This document shows, piece after piece, positions 1-10,723 of a stretch of DNA of 56,647 bases. Numbering within the stretch: the stretch's first letter is position 1; every line of letters begins with the position of its first letter. A program made the translations under genes and the position numbers. The DNA comes from Flammula alnicola (lineage: Eukaryota > Basidiomycota > Agaricomycetes > Agaricales > Strophariaceae): the NCBI GenBank assembly GCA_015499995.1, contig JADNRV010000311.1, positions 1-56,647 of the forward strand, written 5' to 3'. Below the pieces are notes generated by a model. It saw only the letters and a list, made by a program, of their open reading frames with translations. It did not search any database and had not been told where the DNA came from.

Positions 1-1725
1 ACGTCGCTGGAAAGCTTCCAGATCGAAATAGACCGAGCTAGGGGAGAAAATAAAGTCGAAAGAGAGCTAGCTGCGAAATTCATGAGTGAAGATGCCGTCC
101 CAGAACCTCAGAAACAATTCCTACAGCAGTTTATGCTAGGAACTAAGATTCCGGATGGTCAAATCTCAGCGGAGGACGCAGCTAGTGAGGAATATGACGA
201 GAGAAATCGGACGCCAGCTGGAAAAGCTATGGACGAGAAATTACCTCTCATCCGTCGCTGGTTAGAGAACCCGATGCGACGCCCACCAGGCATGACAGAA
301 AAAGAATATTATAGTTTCACTCGCACAGCAAGGAACTTCTTCTTAAATAAAGAAGGGCGCATGTATCGAAGAGATATTAATCAAGCGCACAAGCTAGTTG
401 TGGAAAAGGAACATAGAACTCATATGATGCACTCAGCTCATGATAGCTTGGGACATCGAGGTTCTTATGCAACTAGGACCTTGTTAATGGAAAGATTTTG
501 GTGGCCAGAAATTGAACGCGATGTTCACTGGTACGTCAAAACCTGCCATATGTGTCAGGAGAGACAAAAGACTATGATATTAATTCCTAGGACTGAGACG
601 CATACGCCGTCAATCTTCCAGCAACTACATGTGGACACCATGCATATGACGCCAAAGTCGCAGGGTTGTGGACAAATAGTACACGGAAGATGCGCGTTGA
701 CTTCTTGGGTAGAAGGGAGACCTTTAAGAGCAGAAACAGCTAGGAATATCGCACTTTGGTTGTTCGAAGATATTATCTGTAGATGGGGATGTCTTCAAGA
801 GATTATTTCAGATAACGGAGCACCATTTATAAAAGCGATCAAATATCTAGAAGAGAAGTATGGTATAAAAGGGATTAGTATCTCTGCCTACAACTCTCGC
901 GCAAATGGAAAAATAGAAAGACCACATTGGGATATCCGACAGATGCTGTATAAAGCGACGGGAGGATTAACCAACAAGTGGTTCGCATTCTTTCACCACG
1001 TACTATGGGCGGATAGGATCACCATCCGAAAAGGAATGGGATGTTCACCATTCTTCCTAGTAACGGGCGCGCATCCGGTAATACCGCTAGATATACAAGA
1101 GGCGACATGGCTTGTAGAATTACCCGACAGGGTTCTCACAACCGAGGAGCTAGTTGGTTATAGGGCGAGAGCTCTGGCCAAACATAAAGTTCATATAGAT
1201 GAAATGCGTGAGCGTATTTCGAAAATAAAGCGAGACGCGCTAGCTAAGTTTGAGGAAAAGCAGTCCGCAAAAATAAGAGACTTTATCTTCAAACCAGGAG
1301 ATTTGGTCCTAGTTAGAAACACACAAGTGGAGTCCTCTTTGAATCGTAAAATGCAGCCGCGATATCTCGGACCAATGATAGTCATGGCTAGAAACCTAGG
1401 AGGAGCCTATATAGTTGCAGAAATGGATGGCTCGGTTTCACACAATAAAGTGGCAGCCTTTAGAGTCATTCCTTATTTCGCTAGGCGACATATAAAGCTT
1501 CCAGACAACTTAGAAGACGTGATTGATCATAATCTAGAGACTTTGAGGAAGCTAGCTGAGCGACCAGAGGATGATGATGAAGCCTTAGGCCCGGACCTCA
1601 TATTCAGTGATGCACCGGTTCGAAGAAAAGCGAGCAGAAGGCACGAGCCTGAGCCCGAGCCTGAGCACGAACTAGAACCTGAGGAAGAGTTCGAGGATGA
1701 AGACTTATGGTGGGATGAAGAGTAA
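1..1725 (+). CDS. Ty3/gypsy Pol polyprotein, C-terminal part (integrase), partial at 5' end
   Basis: The reading frame is open from base 1, so the ATG at 82 is internal and the protein starts upstream of the window. It contains the HHCC zinc-binding module (His pair near SAHDSLGHRG, then CHMCQE). The integrase core follows, with Asp in LHVDTMH (about residue 184 counted from the 82 ATG), Asp in ISDNGAP (243) and Glu in NGKIERPH (278); D-x34-E is close to the usual 35. A GPY/F-like module follows (PRYLGPMIV ... AAFRVIPY), and then a Glu/Asp-rich tail of about 60 residues. In this family the enzyme inserts element cDNA into the host genome. No stop or frameshift is seen. The stop lies 130 bp from the stop of the converging antisense gene. 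Confidence 0.92.
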   Translation, partial: TSLESFQIEIDRARGENKVERELAAKFMSEDAVPEPQKQFLQQFMLGTKIPDGQISAEDAASEEYDERNRTPAGKAMDEKLPLIRRWLENPMRRPPGMTEKEYYSFTRTARNFFLNKEGRMYRRDINQAHKLVVEKEHRTHMMHSAHDSLGHRGSYATRTLLMERFWWPEIERDVHWYVKTCHMCQERQKTMILIPRTETHTPSIFQQLHVDTMHMTPKSQGCGQIVHGRCALTSWVEGRPLRAETARNIALWLFEDIICRWGCLQEIISDNGAPFIKAIKYLEEKYGIKGISISAYNSRANGKIERPHWDIRQMLYKATGGLTNKWFAFFHHVLWADRITIRKGMGCSPFFLVTGAHPVIPLDIQEATWLVELPDRVLTTEELVGYRARALAKHKVHIDEMRERISKIKRDALAKFEEKQSAKIRDFIFKPGDLVLVRNTQVESSLNRKMQPRYLGPMIVMARNLGGAYIVAEMDGSVSHNKVAAFRVIPYFARRHIKLPDNLEDVIDHNLETLRKLAERPEDDDEALGPDLIFSDAPVRRKASRRHEPEPEPEHELEPEEEFEDEDLWWDEE

Positions 1726-1854
1726 AAAGGCGCAAAAGAGAGAACGATGTATTCCAGCCCACGCGAGCAAACCAGGCTACATAAAACAAGCTAAAGAGAG
1801 ATCTATAAAGCCACTTTGAGGCTATGAAACGAGCTAGTTGTAACAACGGAGTAG

Positions 1855-3211
1855 CTAGGCAAGGTCGAGGTTATTCTGCATGCGTTTAAGCTCCTTGAGA
1901 AGGAGCTCGCGATGCTGCAAATGGAACTCGATGCGGTGCAAACCGACAACGAGCTCGGCCTGGATCTCACCAATAACCTTGCGATGAGCTAGCTCGTCGC
2001 CGGACGAAGAAGTCTTCTTGCTGACAAGGGCAGAAGCCTTCGCCAAGACCTCTTGAGAGTGCGCGTTGTTGACAGCGAGGTCAGAAGCTGTTGAAAAGAA
2101 AAATTAGAAACAAATGTCGAATATAAAAGACACAAAACGACGTACCCTCGACAAGAACAGCCGAGTCGCCGAAAACATAGCTATCCTCAGTGCGCGCACG
2201 CTTAGAGGAGTCGCTATCGGACCGGGCCGGGGACTTGTCAGAGCTATGAGCCAAGGCCTTGGAAGCCTTGAGATAAGCAAGACTGTCAACATCCATGTTG
2301 GGAACTAGCGCGTATGGGAGACGTACCACCTCCGCGCGTTTAGCAGAAAACTGGAGAGAGCGTCAGCTAAAAATAGAAAAGATAAAAATAGATGCGTACC
2401 TTGGCACTAGGTTCGGCACTAGGAGGCGAGCGTCTCTTGCGAGAGTTAGGACGCTCAAGCTCCTCGGAAACCTTAGAAGGAGACGTGCCCGGGTCGGTAG
2501 CAGTGTCTGAGAAAACGATACGGTCGCCATCGACCTTCATCTGTTTAAAAACGCGCAGGAAGTCGTTTAGATCAATAGAGGCTAGAAGGTAGATGGGATA
2601 AAATAAGCACCAAGTCGTCGTCGTCGTCGACAAGGATATCGGAAGGAGACGCACAAGCACCAGGAGCGGAGGCCGTCTCGAAATCATCGGTCGCGCCCTT
2701 GCCGCGAGAACCGCGAGTGAAACGCTTCTGCAGAGAAAATCAAAAAGTCATCAGCTAGCTGAGACAGAATAGACAAATGGAAAACGCACGGAAGAGCTAG
2801 TGGCAGCAGCGGCCTTGGGACCAGTCGGAATATCGCCTTTGAGGGCACGCGGCTGAATGCTCAAGTGCAACGCGCAGACTGCAGTAGCCTTCTCGCTCAG
2901 CTTGTAGGGTTTGTGAGTATCCTGGAGCTCAGCAAAGATGTTGGCGACATGGGTGACAGCCTGAGCAGCGCCAGGGTTACTAGCGACAGTACTAGTGTGC
3001 GAGGACCATTTGGACTAAAGAAAAACGAAGTTAGAAAAGAAACAAAGGAGAGAGAAGAAAAGCGCACCATAAGATACGCGGTTTCCTCAAGAGGTTGGGC
3101 ATAGTTGGCCAACGTCGCACCGGGCGCGCCACGAATAACATCGAGAAGTTTAATCTTCTGCATGATATCCGGGTAGCTAGGAAGGTTGCGTTGACGGTCA
3201 ACAGAAGCCAT
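1855..3211 (-). CDS. antisense retroelement gene 1, 353-aa hypothetical protein
   Basis: I read six exons: 3068-3211, 2790-3014, 2655-2727, 2400-2581, 2146-2350 and 1855-2087. All introns are 49-73 nt with GT/AG ends and matching phases. The predicted protein starts MASVDRQRNLPSYPD, has a compact N-terminal half, then basic and Ser-rich linkers (SRKRRS, SDSDSSKRARTED), and ends in an amphipathic, probably coiled-coil, segment (ELLLKELKRMQ). The exon 3/4 junction is the weak point. The acid stretch around 2620-2635 is spliced out in this model, but could be coding if a frameshift is present. I recognise no domain. It lies tail-to-tail with integrase and upstream of antisense gene 2 on the map. 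Its introns lie antisense to the retroelement RNA. Confidence 0.62.
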
Positions 3212-3427
3212 TGAGAGGTAGAGGAGAAGAGGTGTGCAGAAAAGTAGAAAAGAAACGACTGGAGAACAAGAGCGAAACAGCTAGCCTCTTTATACCAAAG
3301 CTAGCTGCTGTTTTCAGATGACATGAGGCGATAGAGATAACGCCCTAGCTCAAGAAACAGTCTCAGAAGGGAAAACTCGAACCAATCACATTGAAATGCG
3401 CCTAGAGTACAGATTAATTGCAAATAT

Positions 3428-6400
3428 CTACTCTAAAAGGCGTAGGAGGTCGGTTAAGAAGATATCGCGGCATTTGTGGTTGGAATTGAAAAGAATAGGG
3501 TCGCGTTCAAAAGGAGTAACCTGTCGCGTAGAGCGTATGGTCGATGCCTCAGCCACACCCTGTAAATGAGAAAAACGAGGCATGATTAGCAAAAACAGCT
3601 AGTACTCAAGAACACTGAGTTTATACCTCAGCATAAAAATCCGCGATCTCATCCTTGGATAAGCCTAGAAGGCGTACGTAACGATGCACCAAAAAGCGAT
3701 GAAGCTTGTTGAATAAAGCAGCATTAGCTAGCTGGCGAGCGACGTTCTGCAAGTCACCTGTAGTCGCTGGTATCATGTATGATTCCTAGGCTGTGGGCTA
3801 ACTACCTTATACATCTATAGCGGGTTTGGGCCGCTTAGGCCGTGGCCTAAGACCATGCACAAACCTTTTGAAAGACTGCCGCGGTGCCGGGAGAGGGTGT
3901 CTGCACCTTGCAGGGGGCGGGTGCTAGTAAATATGTGTCAACAATGCAAAGAAATGGCTGGCGGGCACAAAATATGGTGCTGCTCATCGTTGGGGGCGCC
4001 TTTAGGCGCGGGAAAAATTCTAATGGCATCTATAAATATATTCTGATATAATGCAGGTATTTGCGCGCCTCTAGGGGGGCGGGAATGGGTGGATTGGGGC
4101 CGGCAGGTTTGGATGATGGTCCCATTTGGGGCGGGGCTGCTGGTAAACACCTATCAACAATGCAGGAAATGATGCTTGGGGTTGTATTTTGGCTTGTGCT
4201 CGTCGTTTGGGATGGTTTTGACCGGGGAAAAAATGCAATAGGATCTAATAATATACTACTACCCATTGCCGCCCTTTGCGCGCCTTACGGGGGGCGGGGA
4301 TGGGTGGATTGACGAGGATGATTTTGGATGACATTCTAAAATTAGATGGAAAGTGCCTCGGTACGATATTTTTAGACACTAGCGCTTGTGCCTGGTTCGT
4401 TATCTATAGATTAGATAGCCAGAAAGCGCCCTAGCTTGATATTTTTAGATGTAGACACCCGTGCCTCGGCGTCTGTCTCTGTTATCTATTGATTAGATAC
4501 CTTTGATTACTCCAACGCTGCATATTTAAAAATAGACATGGCTATCTCTGCTCGAAAACCTCTGGTAGAATAGATTAAATAAAAACCTTTGAATATATTT
4601 GAATTGGCTACAGTAAGGTATACAAAAAAGAAAAAGAAATACAGGAGTGAAGCGAAGATAAGAGAACAAGGAGGGTGCATAGCGACGTGAGTAACGCACG
4701 TCGTCGCCTCTCCTGCTGCTGCTCATCCTCGTTCTCCTCCTTGTCGTCGCACCGCTGCTGCCGCCTCCCACCTCGTTGTCGGCGCCATAACGGAGCAGCA
4801 ACGGCGGTCGTGCTGCTGGCGCTCCGCCCACCTCGTCGCCGTCGTCGTACTGAGCAGCAGCAGCAGCAGCCGTCGTGCTGCTGCCGCTGCTCCCACCCTG
4901 CCGTCGTCGACGCATCTGAGCAGCAGCAATGGGGGCTGCTGCTGCTCGTCGTTGTCGTCACCGGATCCGAGCAGCGGCAGCGATCGTGCTGCCGCTACTG
5001 CTCCCCCTGGTCGTCGCCATATCCGAGCAGCAGCGGTGGGCGCTGCCGCTGCTGCTCCCACCTTGTCGCCGTCGTCGCATACGGGCAGCAGCCGCCGTCG
5101 TGCTGGTGCTGTGTCCACTTCGTCGCGTCGTGTACAAGCAGCAGCAGCAGCCGTCCCGTTGCTGCCGCTCCCACCTCCTCGTCGGTCATTGCATCCGTAT
5201 AGGAGCAGCAGCAGGGTCGTGCTGCTGCCCGTGTTCCCCCGTCGTCGGCGCCGTATCCGACCAGCAGCGGCGGTCGCGCTGCTGCTGCTCCGCCCTCCTC
5301 ATTGTCGTCGTATTCGTATACGAGCAGAGCGGCGATCGCGTTGCTGTTGCCGTTCCCCCGTCGTCGTCGTAGTCGTATCCATATACGAGCAGCAGCAGCA
5401 GCAGCACACCTGCTGCTGCTGCTGCGCCCTCGTCGTTATCGTACGTCGGCGTCGCCGTCGCCGTGTCCGAAAAAGACGACGACCATTCAACGGTCGTCGT
5501 CATCTCGTCATTTTGCCTGTGGATTGGGTAAGTGGGGGAGGGAGAGAGGAAGAGCAGAAAACGAATCGAGTCATACGACTCGATTCGTTGCGCACCGGGT
5601 GGGTCTCCCTCTACCAGGGTCTCCCCTCGTGTTCTTCTATCCCTAACCCCCCCCGCCCCAGATACTTCAAAGGGCACGCGGCGTCGTTGGCGCTGGTTTG
5701 GTAGCAGTGTGTCGATGGGGTCTTGGTGACTTGGTGGCCTGTTCATTCGTGGTGCGACGTAGGGGGGTGTCGACGTGGAACAAGTGGGGGTGCGAGGTGA
5801 CAGCAGCTGTGGGTTGGTATTGCAAAATGGCGCGGCGGCAGCGAGACGATAGGTGCAGATGGAGTCGAGAGCTGCGTTCAACCATGGTTGATCGCATTTC
5901 GGCGTAAGCCGAAAACGATTCCATTGGCTAGGACAAGCGGTCCGTGTCTCCGCGTCTTCCGCTTTGCTCGTCGAGGATGTCTCGGACGACGTTAAACTGA
6001 TGAATAACTCCGTAGATTAGTGTCGGTAAACTTTTATAATAGAACTATTTCATATTTTAGTCAGGTCCGAGCCGAGCTGCGATCCTCTAGTACAGTGCTA
6101 CTCAGATTTCCAGCCATGGGTGGTGATTTACGGCCTTCTGCAGTCGTCTATCTCACCTTTAGGACCTTAAGAATTCCCTCGAATACTCTGAAAGGTAGAT
6201 AATTTAGTAACAGTAGTATGCCAAATTAGAGTTCTGAAATTTATTTGGGTCTAGTGGAGACATGTGTAATGATACACCCTTTGCAGTCAAGTCAGGCATG
6301 AAACGAAGAGGAAATCTAAGATCAATTCCACATCCTTCATGTTATTTCAAATCTCTGTCCCTCAACATTTCGTTGAAGCTCCTTTGAGTATCTAGAACAT

Positions 6401-9217
6401 TTTTAAATGATTGATAGATGTTATTTGAGAAAGAAATTTAAATTTCTGAACTCTCGAGGAGGCCAGGCGTAGGGTTTTCGGTTTCGGGGACCCGAAATCA
6501 CCACGCTTTCGCATCAGAGCATGGATTTCATTGATGTATGATAGAGTATTTTGAGATTTAAAGTAATTCATGGTGTCAGTGGTATTAATACATATTCTCT
6601 AATGACAAATCGACTTCCCAAAGCTCGCAGCAATGTGTTACAGCCCTGACACTGTCCTCGACGACGAGAATGCTCCGGAAATTGAGCGGTCCGGTGATTT
6701 CAAGCGGAGCTTGAACTGCGATCAACGATTTTCAACGTCGTTAGACGCCCATCCCCAACGCTTGCCACCTTCCTCTTCGCTGAACCATCCAGCCGCACCA
6801 CCGCTTTCCTTCTCCTCCTACTGCATAGGTGTCCGCCCAAATCGCAACGATATGGCAAGGGGGTGGCGGGGGAGAAGACGCGAGGGGAGACCCTGGTAGA
6901 GGGAGACCCACCCGGTGCGCAACGAATCGAGTCGTATGACTCGACTCGTTTTGTGCTCTTCCTCTCTCCATCCCCTTACTTACCCAATCCATAGGCAAAA
7001 TGACGAGATGACGACGACTGTTGAATGGTCGTCGTCTCTTTCCTTATTCCGCTGGCTGCTCGGACACGACGATACGGCGACGACGGGATGGAAGCAGCAG
7101 CAGCAGCAGCAGCAGTACGATGGCTGCTGCTCAGATGCGCCAACGACGGCGAGGTGAAGCAGCGGCGGCAGCACGACCGCTGCTGCTCGGATTCGAAGCC
7201 AATACGAGGACGACAAAGCGGGTGCAGCGCCAGCAGCAGAACCGCTGCTTCCGCTGGGATACGGCGACGGCAACGAGGTGGGAGCAGCAGCAGCACGACG
7301 ACTGCTGCTGCTTTTCTACGGCGATGGCGACCAGGTTGACACAGCAGCAGCGACACGACGGCCGCTGCTGCTCAGATTCGGATACGACGACGACGACAGC
7401 AGCAGCACGACCGCTGCTGCTGCTCGGATATGACGATGGTGACGAGGTGGGAGCAGCAGCAGTACGACCACTGTTGCTGCTCGTATACGACGACGGCAAC
7501 GAGGCGGGACCACCAACAACAGCGCGACCGCTGCTGCCGCTCGTATACGGATACGGCGACGGCGACGAGGGGCGAGCAGCAGCAGTACGACCACTGCTGC
7601 TGCTCGAATGCGACGATGGCAACGAAGTGGGACCAGCAGCAGCAGCGCGAATGCTGCTGCTGCTCGGATACCACAACGACGAGGGAGCAGCACGACGACG
7701 GTAGACGCAGTGGCAGCCGCGCTCGTGTACGATAACAATGACGAGGTCGACGCAGCAGCAGCACGACGGCTGCTGCTGCGCTTGTACTAATTTCCTAAAC
7801 TTTATATCTAGTTTCCAACCTTTAGCCCAGTAGAAATAGGAATATCTTATTTTTCTATTGAATTTTTGAGCCTTATGAAAGTCGTCCACCACTGTCCAAA
7901 TCCGGCAGGTGGTTGAAATGCTGCCAGCGTTCGCAAAGTTGCTTGGTATCTAATCTATAGATAATGAACCAGGCACAAGCGCTGGTGTCTAAAAATATCA
8001 CACTCAGGTGCTGTCCGTCTAATTTTAGAACGTTATCCAAAGTCATCCTCGCCAATCCACCCATGCCCGCCCCCGTGAGGCGCGCAAAGGGCGGCAATGG
8101 GTAGCGATATATTATTAGACCCTATTAGATTTTTTCCCCGCTCTCCAAACCGCCCCCAACGATGAGCGCGAGCCAAATGACAACCATCCGATATTATTGA
8201 CATCTGTTTACTATAAGCCCCGCCCCAATTGGGACCGTCATCCAAAGCCAAGCGCCCAATCCACCCATTCCCGCCCGCTGGCAGGCGCGGAAATACCCAG
8301 GATAGGTCAGAATATATTTATAGACTGCAAAAGAATTTTTTCCACGCCCCAAAGCGCCCCGAATAATGAGCAGCAGCCAAAATACATCCCCGGACACCAT
8401 TTCCTGCATTATTGACAGAAATTTACTATCAGCCCGGCCCAAACCGCATCGGAACATGCATGGGACTAAAGATAGATTACAAGTGCCTAGAATTAAAAAT
8501 AGATTGCCAGGAACATGATGTCACAGAAATGATGCTCTCCCGGAAATACTAGTTATTTTTAGAACGTCATCCAAAGTCATCCTTTCAAATCCATCCCGTC
8601 CCGCCCCCCATAGGGGGCGCGTATGACAGATTTGGATAGAGAAAAATGAGGGCTATGCAATGGTATTTTTTCCCCACCGAAAACCGCACCCGACGATGAG
8701 CAGCACCCAAAATACAGCCCCGGACATCAATTCCTGCATTGTTGACATATATTTACTATTACCCGCCCCCAGCAGCAGCTATATATGCTGCCCCGGCACC
8801 CCGGCAGCCTTTTAAAGTGTCTTGCATGGCCTTAGGCCACGGCCTAAGCGGCCCAAACCCGCTATAGATGTATAACGTAGTTAGCCCACAGCCTAGGAAT
8901 CATATATAATTCTAGCTTACAAGGCTGTGCAAGTGGACTAGTTGCTTCAAGAGATCAAGAAAGCGAGCGTCAGGGTCGGGAGTCAGATGGAGAACGAGGA
9001 TAGGCTCCTAAAAGAAAATGGGGTAATTAAGCGAGAATCAAAAAGGGATTCAAACAATGAGGCGTACGCAAAGGAGGCCTGCATGAAAGACCTCGCGTGC
9101 GAAGTCATTAATGTTGAGTGGACTTTGTTCCAAGGTATACTCGGAAAAATACAAAGCACCTGCCAAAGCATCGAGGAAAGCGGTAGGAATGGGTCGGAAG
9201 GTTGCAGGTGAAGCCAT
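3428..9217 (-). CDS. antisense retroelement gene 2, 162-aa protein, intron split by foldback element
   Basis: Exons: 9068-9217, 8921-9007, 3627-3746 and 3559-3428. The first two lie right of the foldback element and the last two lie left. Phases match throughout: exon 2 ends in phase 0 at CTT before GTAAGC (8920), and exon 3 starts after CTTGCAG (3747). Removing the inserted element leaves a normal intron of about 49 nt, so the insertion is intronic and the coding sequence is undamaged. The protein starts MASPATFRPIPTAFLD and is rich in Leu/Ala helices (FLDLLKQLVHLHS, NVARQLANAALFNKL). It ends DIFLTDLLRLLE. No known domain is recognised. Whether a 5.17 kb intron full of hairpins is still spliced is unknown. 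Confidence 0.62.
3780..5640 (+). repeat. left inverted arm of foldback element
   Basis: Arm layers from outside in: about 100 bp of conserved terminus; two or three diverged ~200-bp units, each carrying CAACAATGCA, a GGGGAAAAA run and a GGGCGGGNATGGGTGG box (around 3930-4100 and 4140-4320); a ~350-bp AT-richer stretch; the trinucleotide array; and an inner stem near 5480-5640 that includes a palindrome around CGAATCGAGTCATACGACTC. Confidence 0.8.
4680..5500 (+). repeat. tandem trinucleotide hairpin array, left arm
   Basis: Imperfect tandem units of about 50-66 bp. Each runs from GAGCAGCAGC to GCTGCTGCTC, followed by a CGTCGTCG stretch, so every unit can fold on itself. Several frames stay open here only because the array is built of triplets that avoid stops. 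I do not regard them as genes. Confidence 0.8.
5641..6859. other. foldback spacer, no gene seen
   Basis: Central segment of about 1.2 kb. Its flanks (about 5870-5990 and 6640-6740) still show patchy inverted similarity, for example CTCGTCGAGGA against a CTCGTCGTCGAGGA form, so the palindrome extends further but is decayed. The core from about 6000 to 6630 is AT-rich with only short frames. I see no transposase. Confidence 0.5.
6860..8902 (-). repeat. right inverted arm of foldback element
   Basis: This is the reverse complement of the left arm in the same order. The inner stem with the CGAATCGAGTCGTATGACTC palindrome is at about 6920, the trinucleotide array at 7080-7790, and the ~200-bp units (about three to four copies) at 8040-8790. 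The conserved terminus ends at 8902. The arm is slightly longer than the left one because it holds more copies of the ~200-bp unit. Confidence 0.8.
7080..7790 (-). repeat. tandem trinucleotide hairpin array, right arm
   Basis: Inverted counterpart of the left array, with units such as GAGCAGCAGCAGTACGACCA...CTGCTGCTCG separated by GACGACG stretches. It reads through open frames on both strands for the same reason as the left array. Confidence 0.8.
8903..9067. other. resumption of retroelement after insertion
   Basis: The retroelement resumes with TATAATTCTAGCTTAC, which on the minus strand is the donor side (GTAAGC) of the interrupted intron of antisense gene 2. Confidence 0.6.
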
Positions 9218-9602
9218 CTGAATATTCGAGGACTGCTCAAAACGCGTTCAAATCTGCATTAAATAACCAGAAAGCGCGGAGCGCCTTTGCCGAATAAGGA
9301 AATAGCTAGCGCCTGCCCAAAGGGATCAAAAAGGGTCGCATGATGGCAGTGCAAGCCAAAAATGGCAACTAGCTTGATTGGCGATCAACGGAAACACATA
9401 ACTCCGGCGCGATAATCAGGAGGTGCATGAACAAAAGACAAAGTCTTTAGGCACGAGGCATGGTGAAATTGCAAAAAGCAAGGCCTCAAGGCAAAAATGC
9501 ACATGTTATAATATAGCTAGCTAAACGAAAATCGAGCTAGTTGTAAGATTAACTACATGGCATTTAAGAGAGATTCAGCCTAAAAAGCGAATTGAGAAAA
9601 AG

Positions 9603-10067
9603 CTAGGAGAGAAGGAGAAGAAAAATAACGAACTTGGCGGCCGTTTCAACGTCGACTGAAGCCTTACAAAGGTGGAATAATGTCGCGGATGACCGGCTGA
9701 GATGATAAGATACGCGATCTCCGGGAAAACAAAAAGCAAGAAGCTCTTGTTCGGACTCCGCAATCGACGATAATATGAAATATACGTCGGGATGTGCGGC
9801 GATATATTCCGGAGAAAGGTGAAGAGCGCACTAGGCAATAAAGTTAGACAAAGAGCGACGAAATGTACAGCTAGGAAGCAAAAAACGTACAGCGTCTGCA
9901 GCTAGCTGCCTAATAACGTCCAAACCAATGGAATGAGAAGCGCCGGGGCGTAAATAGTCTGCATCAAATTGCAGAGTCGTGTCCTTGAGGCGTGCTAAAG
10001 TCGTACCAATCAAGGAACAAGAGGAGATCGTCGTAGAATGATCAGAGTCAGCTGAGATGGTGGCCAT
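9603..10067 (-). CDS. antisense retroelement gene 3, about 134-aa protein
   Basis: Two exons, 9891-10067 and 9603-9830, are joined in phase 0 by a 60-nt intron with GTACGT and CCTAG ends. I chose the ATG at 10067 (MATISADSDHST) because the neighbouring antisense proteins also begin MAS/MAT; an in-frame ATG at 10118 would add 17 residues. The protein contains CALHLSPEYIAAHPDVYFIL and ends in a short hydrophobic stretch (KFVIFLLLLS). That end may instead be unspliced intron, so the true C-terminus is uncertain. No domain is recognised. An internal polypurine tract lies about 95 bp upstream of its start. Confidence 0.5.
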
Positions 10068-10161
10068 GAGGGAAAGAATAAGAAATAGTTCGAAAAGAGC
10101 ACAACTAGGTGTACCCATTTATAAGCGAGATAAACCAGACGACGCCCAGAATGCAACTGGG

Positions 10162-10188
10162 GACAGTTGATTTCTCGTGGGGGGGAGA
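10162..10188 (+). promoter_or_regulatory. internal polypurine-tract copy
   Basis: GGACAGTTGATTTCTCGTG followed by seven G and AGAT. It closely matches the tract just before the 3' LTR (13149-13174), including the identical seven-G run. It is not followed by the LTR start, so it is either a second priming site or a relic of an older element end. Confidence 0.55.
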
Positions 10189-10448
10189 TAGGAATAGCTA
10201 GTCGCATTCCTAGTGATGCTCCGGACTTACAAAGACAAAAACTGCGAACTAGCTGACTGTCAAGCAGCAAGTAAGCAGCTAGGACTTTAAATAAACTAAG
10301 TCTTAGTGAAATCAAGACATAACCTAGACTTAGAAGAAAACCAGTCACTATAAAAGTCAATTTCAGACTTGACTTGGGACTTAGAAACTTAGGTTATAAA
10401 CTTAGGGTCACACAGAGATACAGCACAAGAAAAATATATTGAACAGAA

Positions 10449-10506
10449 GTAGTGAGACTGTAAAGTCTCACTACTAGGGGACGACGATCTTTTAGATCGT
10501 CGCCCC
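10449..10506. repeat. two adjacent perfect or near-perfect hairpins
   Basis: GTAGTGAGACT-GTAA-AGTCTCACTAC (10449-10474) is a perfect 11-bp stem. Directly after it lies a stem CGACGATCT/AGATCGTCG with flanking GGGG/CCCC arms (10477-10506). A decayed copy (ACGATGATCT...) follows near 10530-10565. All three lie downstream of the stop of antisense gene 4 in its direction of transcription. Confidence 0.65.
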
Positions 10507-10723
10507 CCCCAAAGCAAAAAGTAGTAAAAAGGGACGATGATCTAAAAAGACCACCGCCCCCGCAGCATGCAAACGTCCAAAAAACCATATACGCGACGTA
10601 AAATAAGGCCCCCGAGGCCGCCCAAGACACCAGCTACAACCTACAGACCAAGAGAACGCGAGCGGATTTCTATATACAAGTAAAAAGAGGAAAAAGGGAA
10701 AGAACGGAACGAGTAGAAATCAG

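Larger units (their letters stand above)
3780..8902. mobile_element. foldback-type DNA element, 5.1 kb, non-autonomous
   Basis: The left end TGATTCCTAGGCTGTGGG (3780) recurs inverted at the right end (to 8902). The first ~75 bp match with very few changes, and similarity continues more loosely for about 1.9-2 kb into each arm. A TA dinucleotide sits just outside both ends (3778-3779, 8903-8904), a possible TA target duplication. The arms contain tandem ~200-bp repeats and long trinucleotide hairpin arrays. The middle (5641-6859) has no convincing gene, so movement would need a transposase from elsewhere. Long, internally repetitive inverted arms are the hallmark of foldback elements. The superfamily cannot be assigned from the ends alone. 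Confidence 0.85.

Noticed and set aside
4526..5881. Several open frames of 115-250 codons on both strands
   Set aside because: They lie in the trinucleotide hairpin array and are poly-Cys/Ser/Ala/Gln artefacts of repeat composition. All registers are open at once, with no conserved product.
7021..7892. Open frames up to 253 codons on both strands
   Set aside because: Mirror of the previous case in the right foldback arm.
10162..10250. A second LTR start after the internal polypurine tract
   Set aside because: The following bases do not match TGATAGGGCCGCAAACC of the real LTR, so no second LTR is called.
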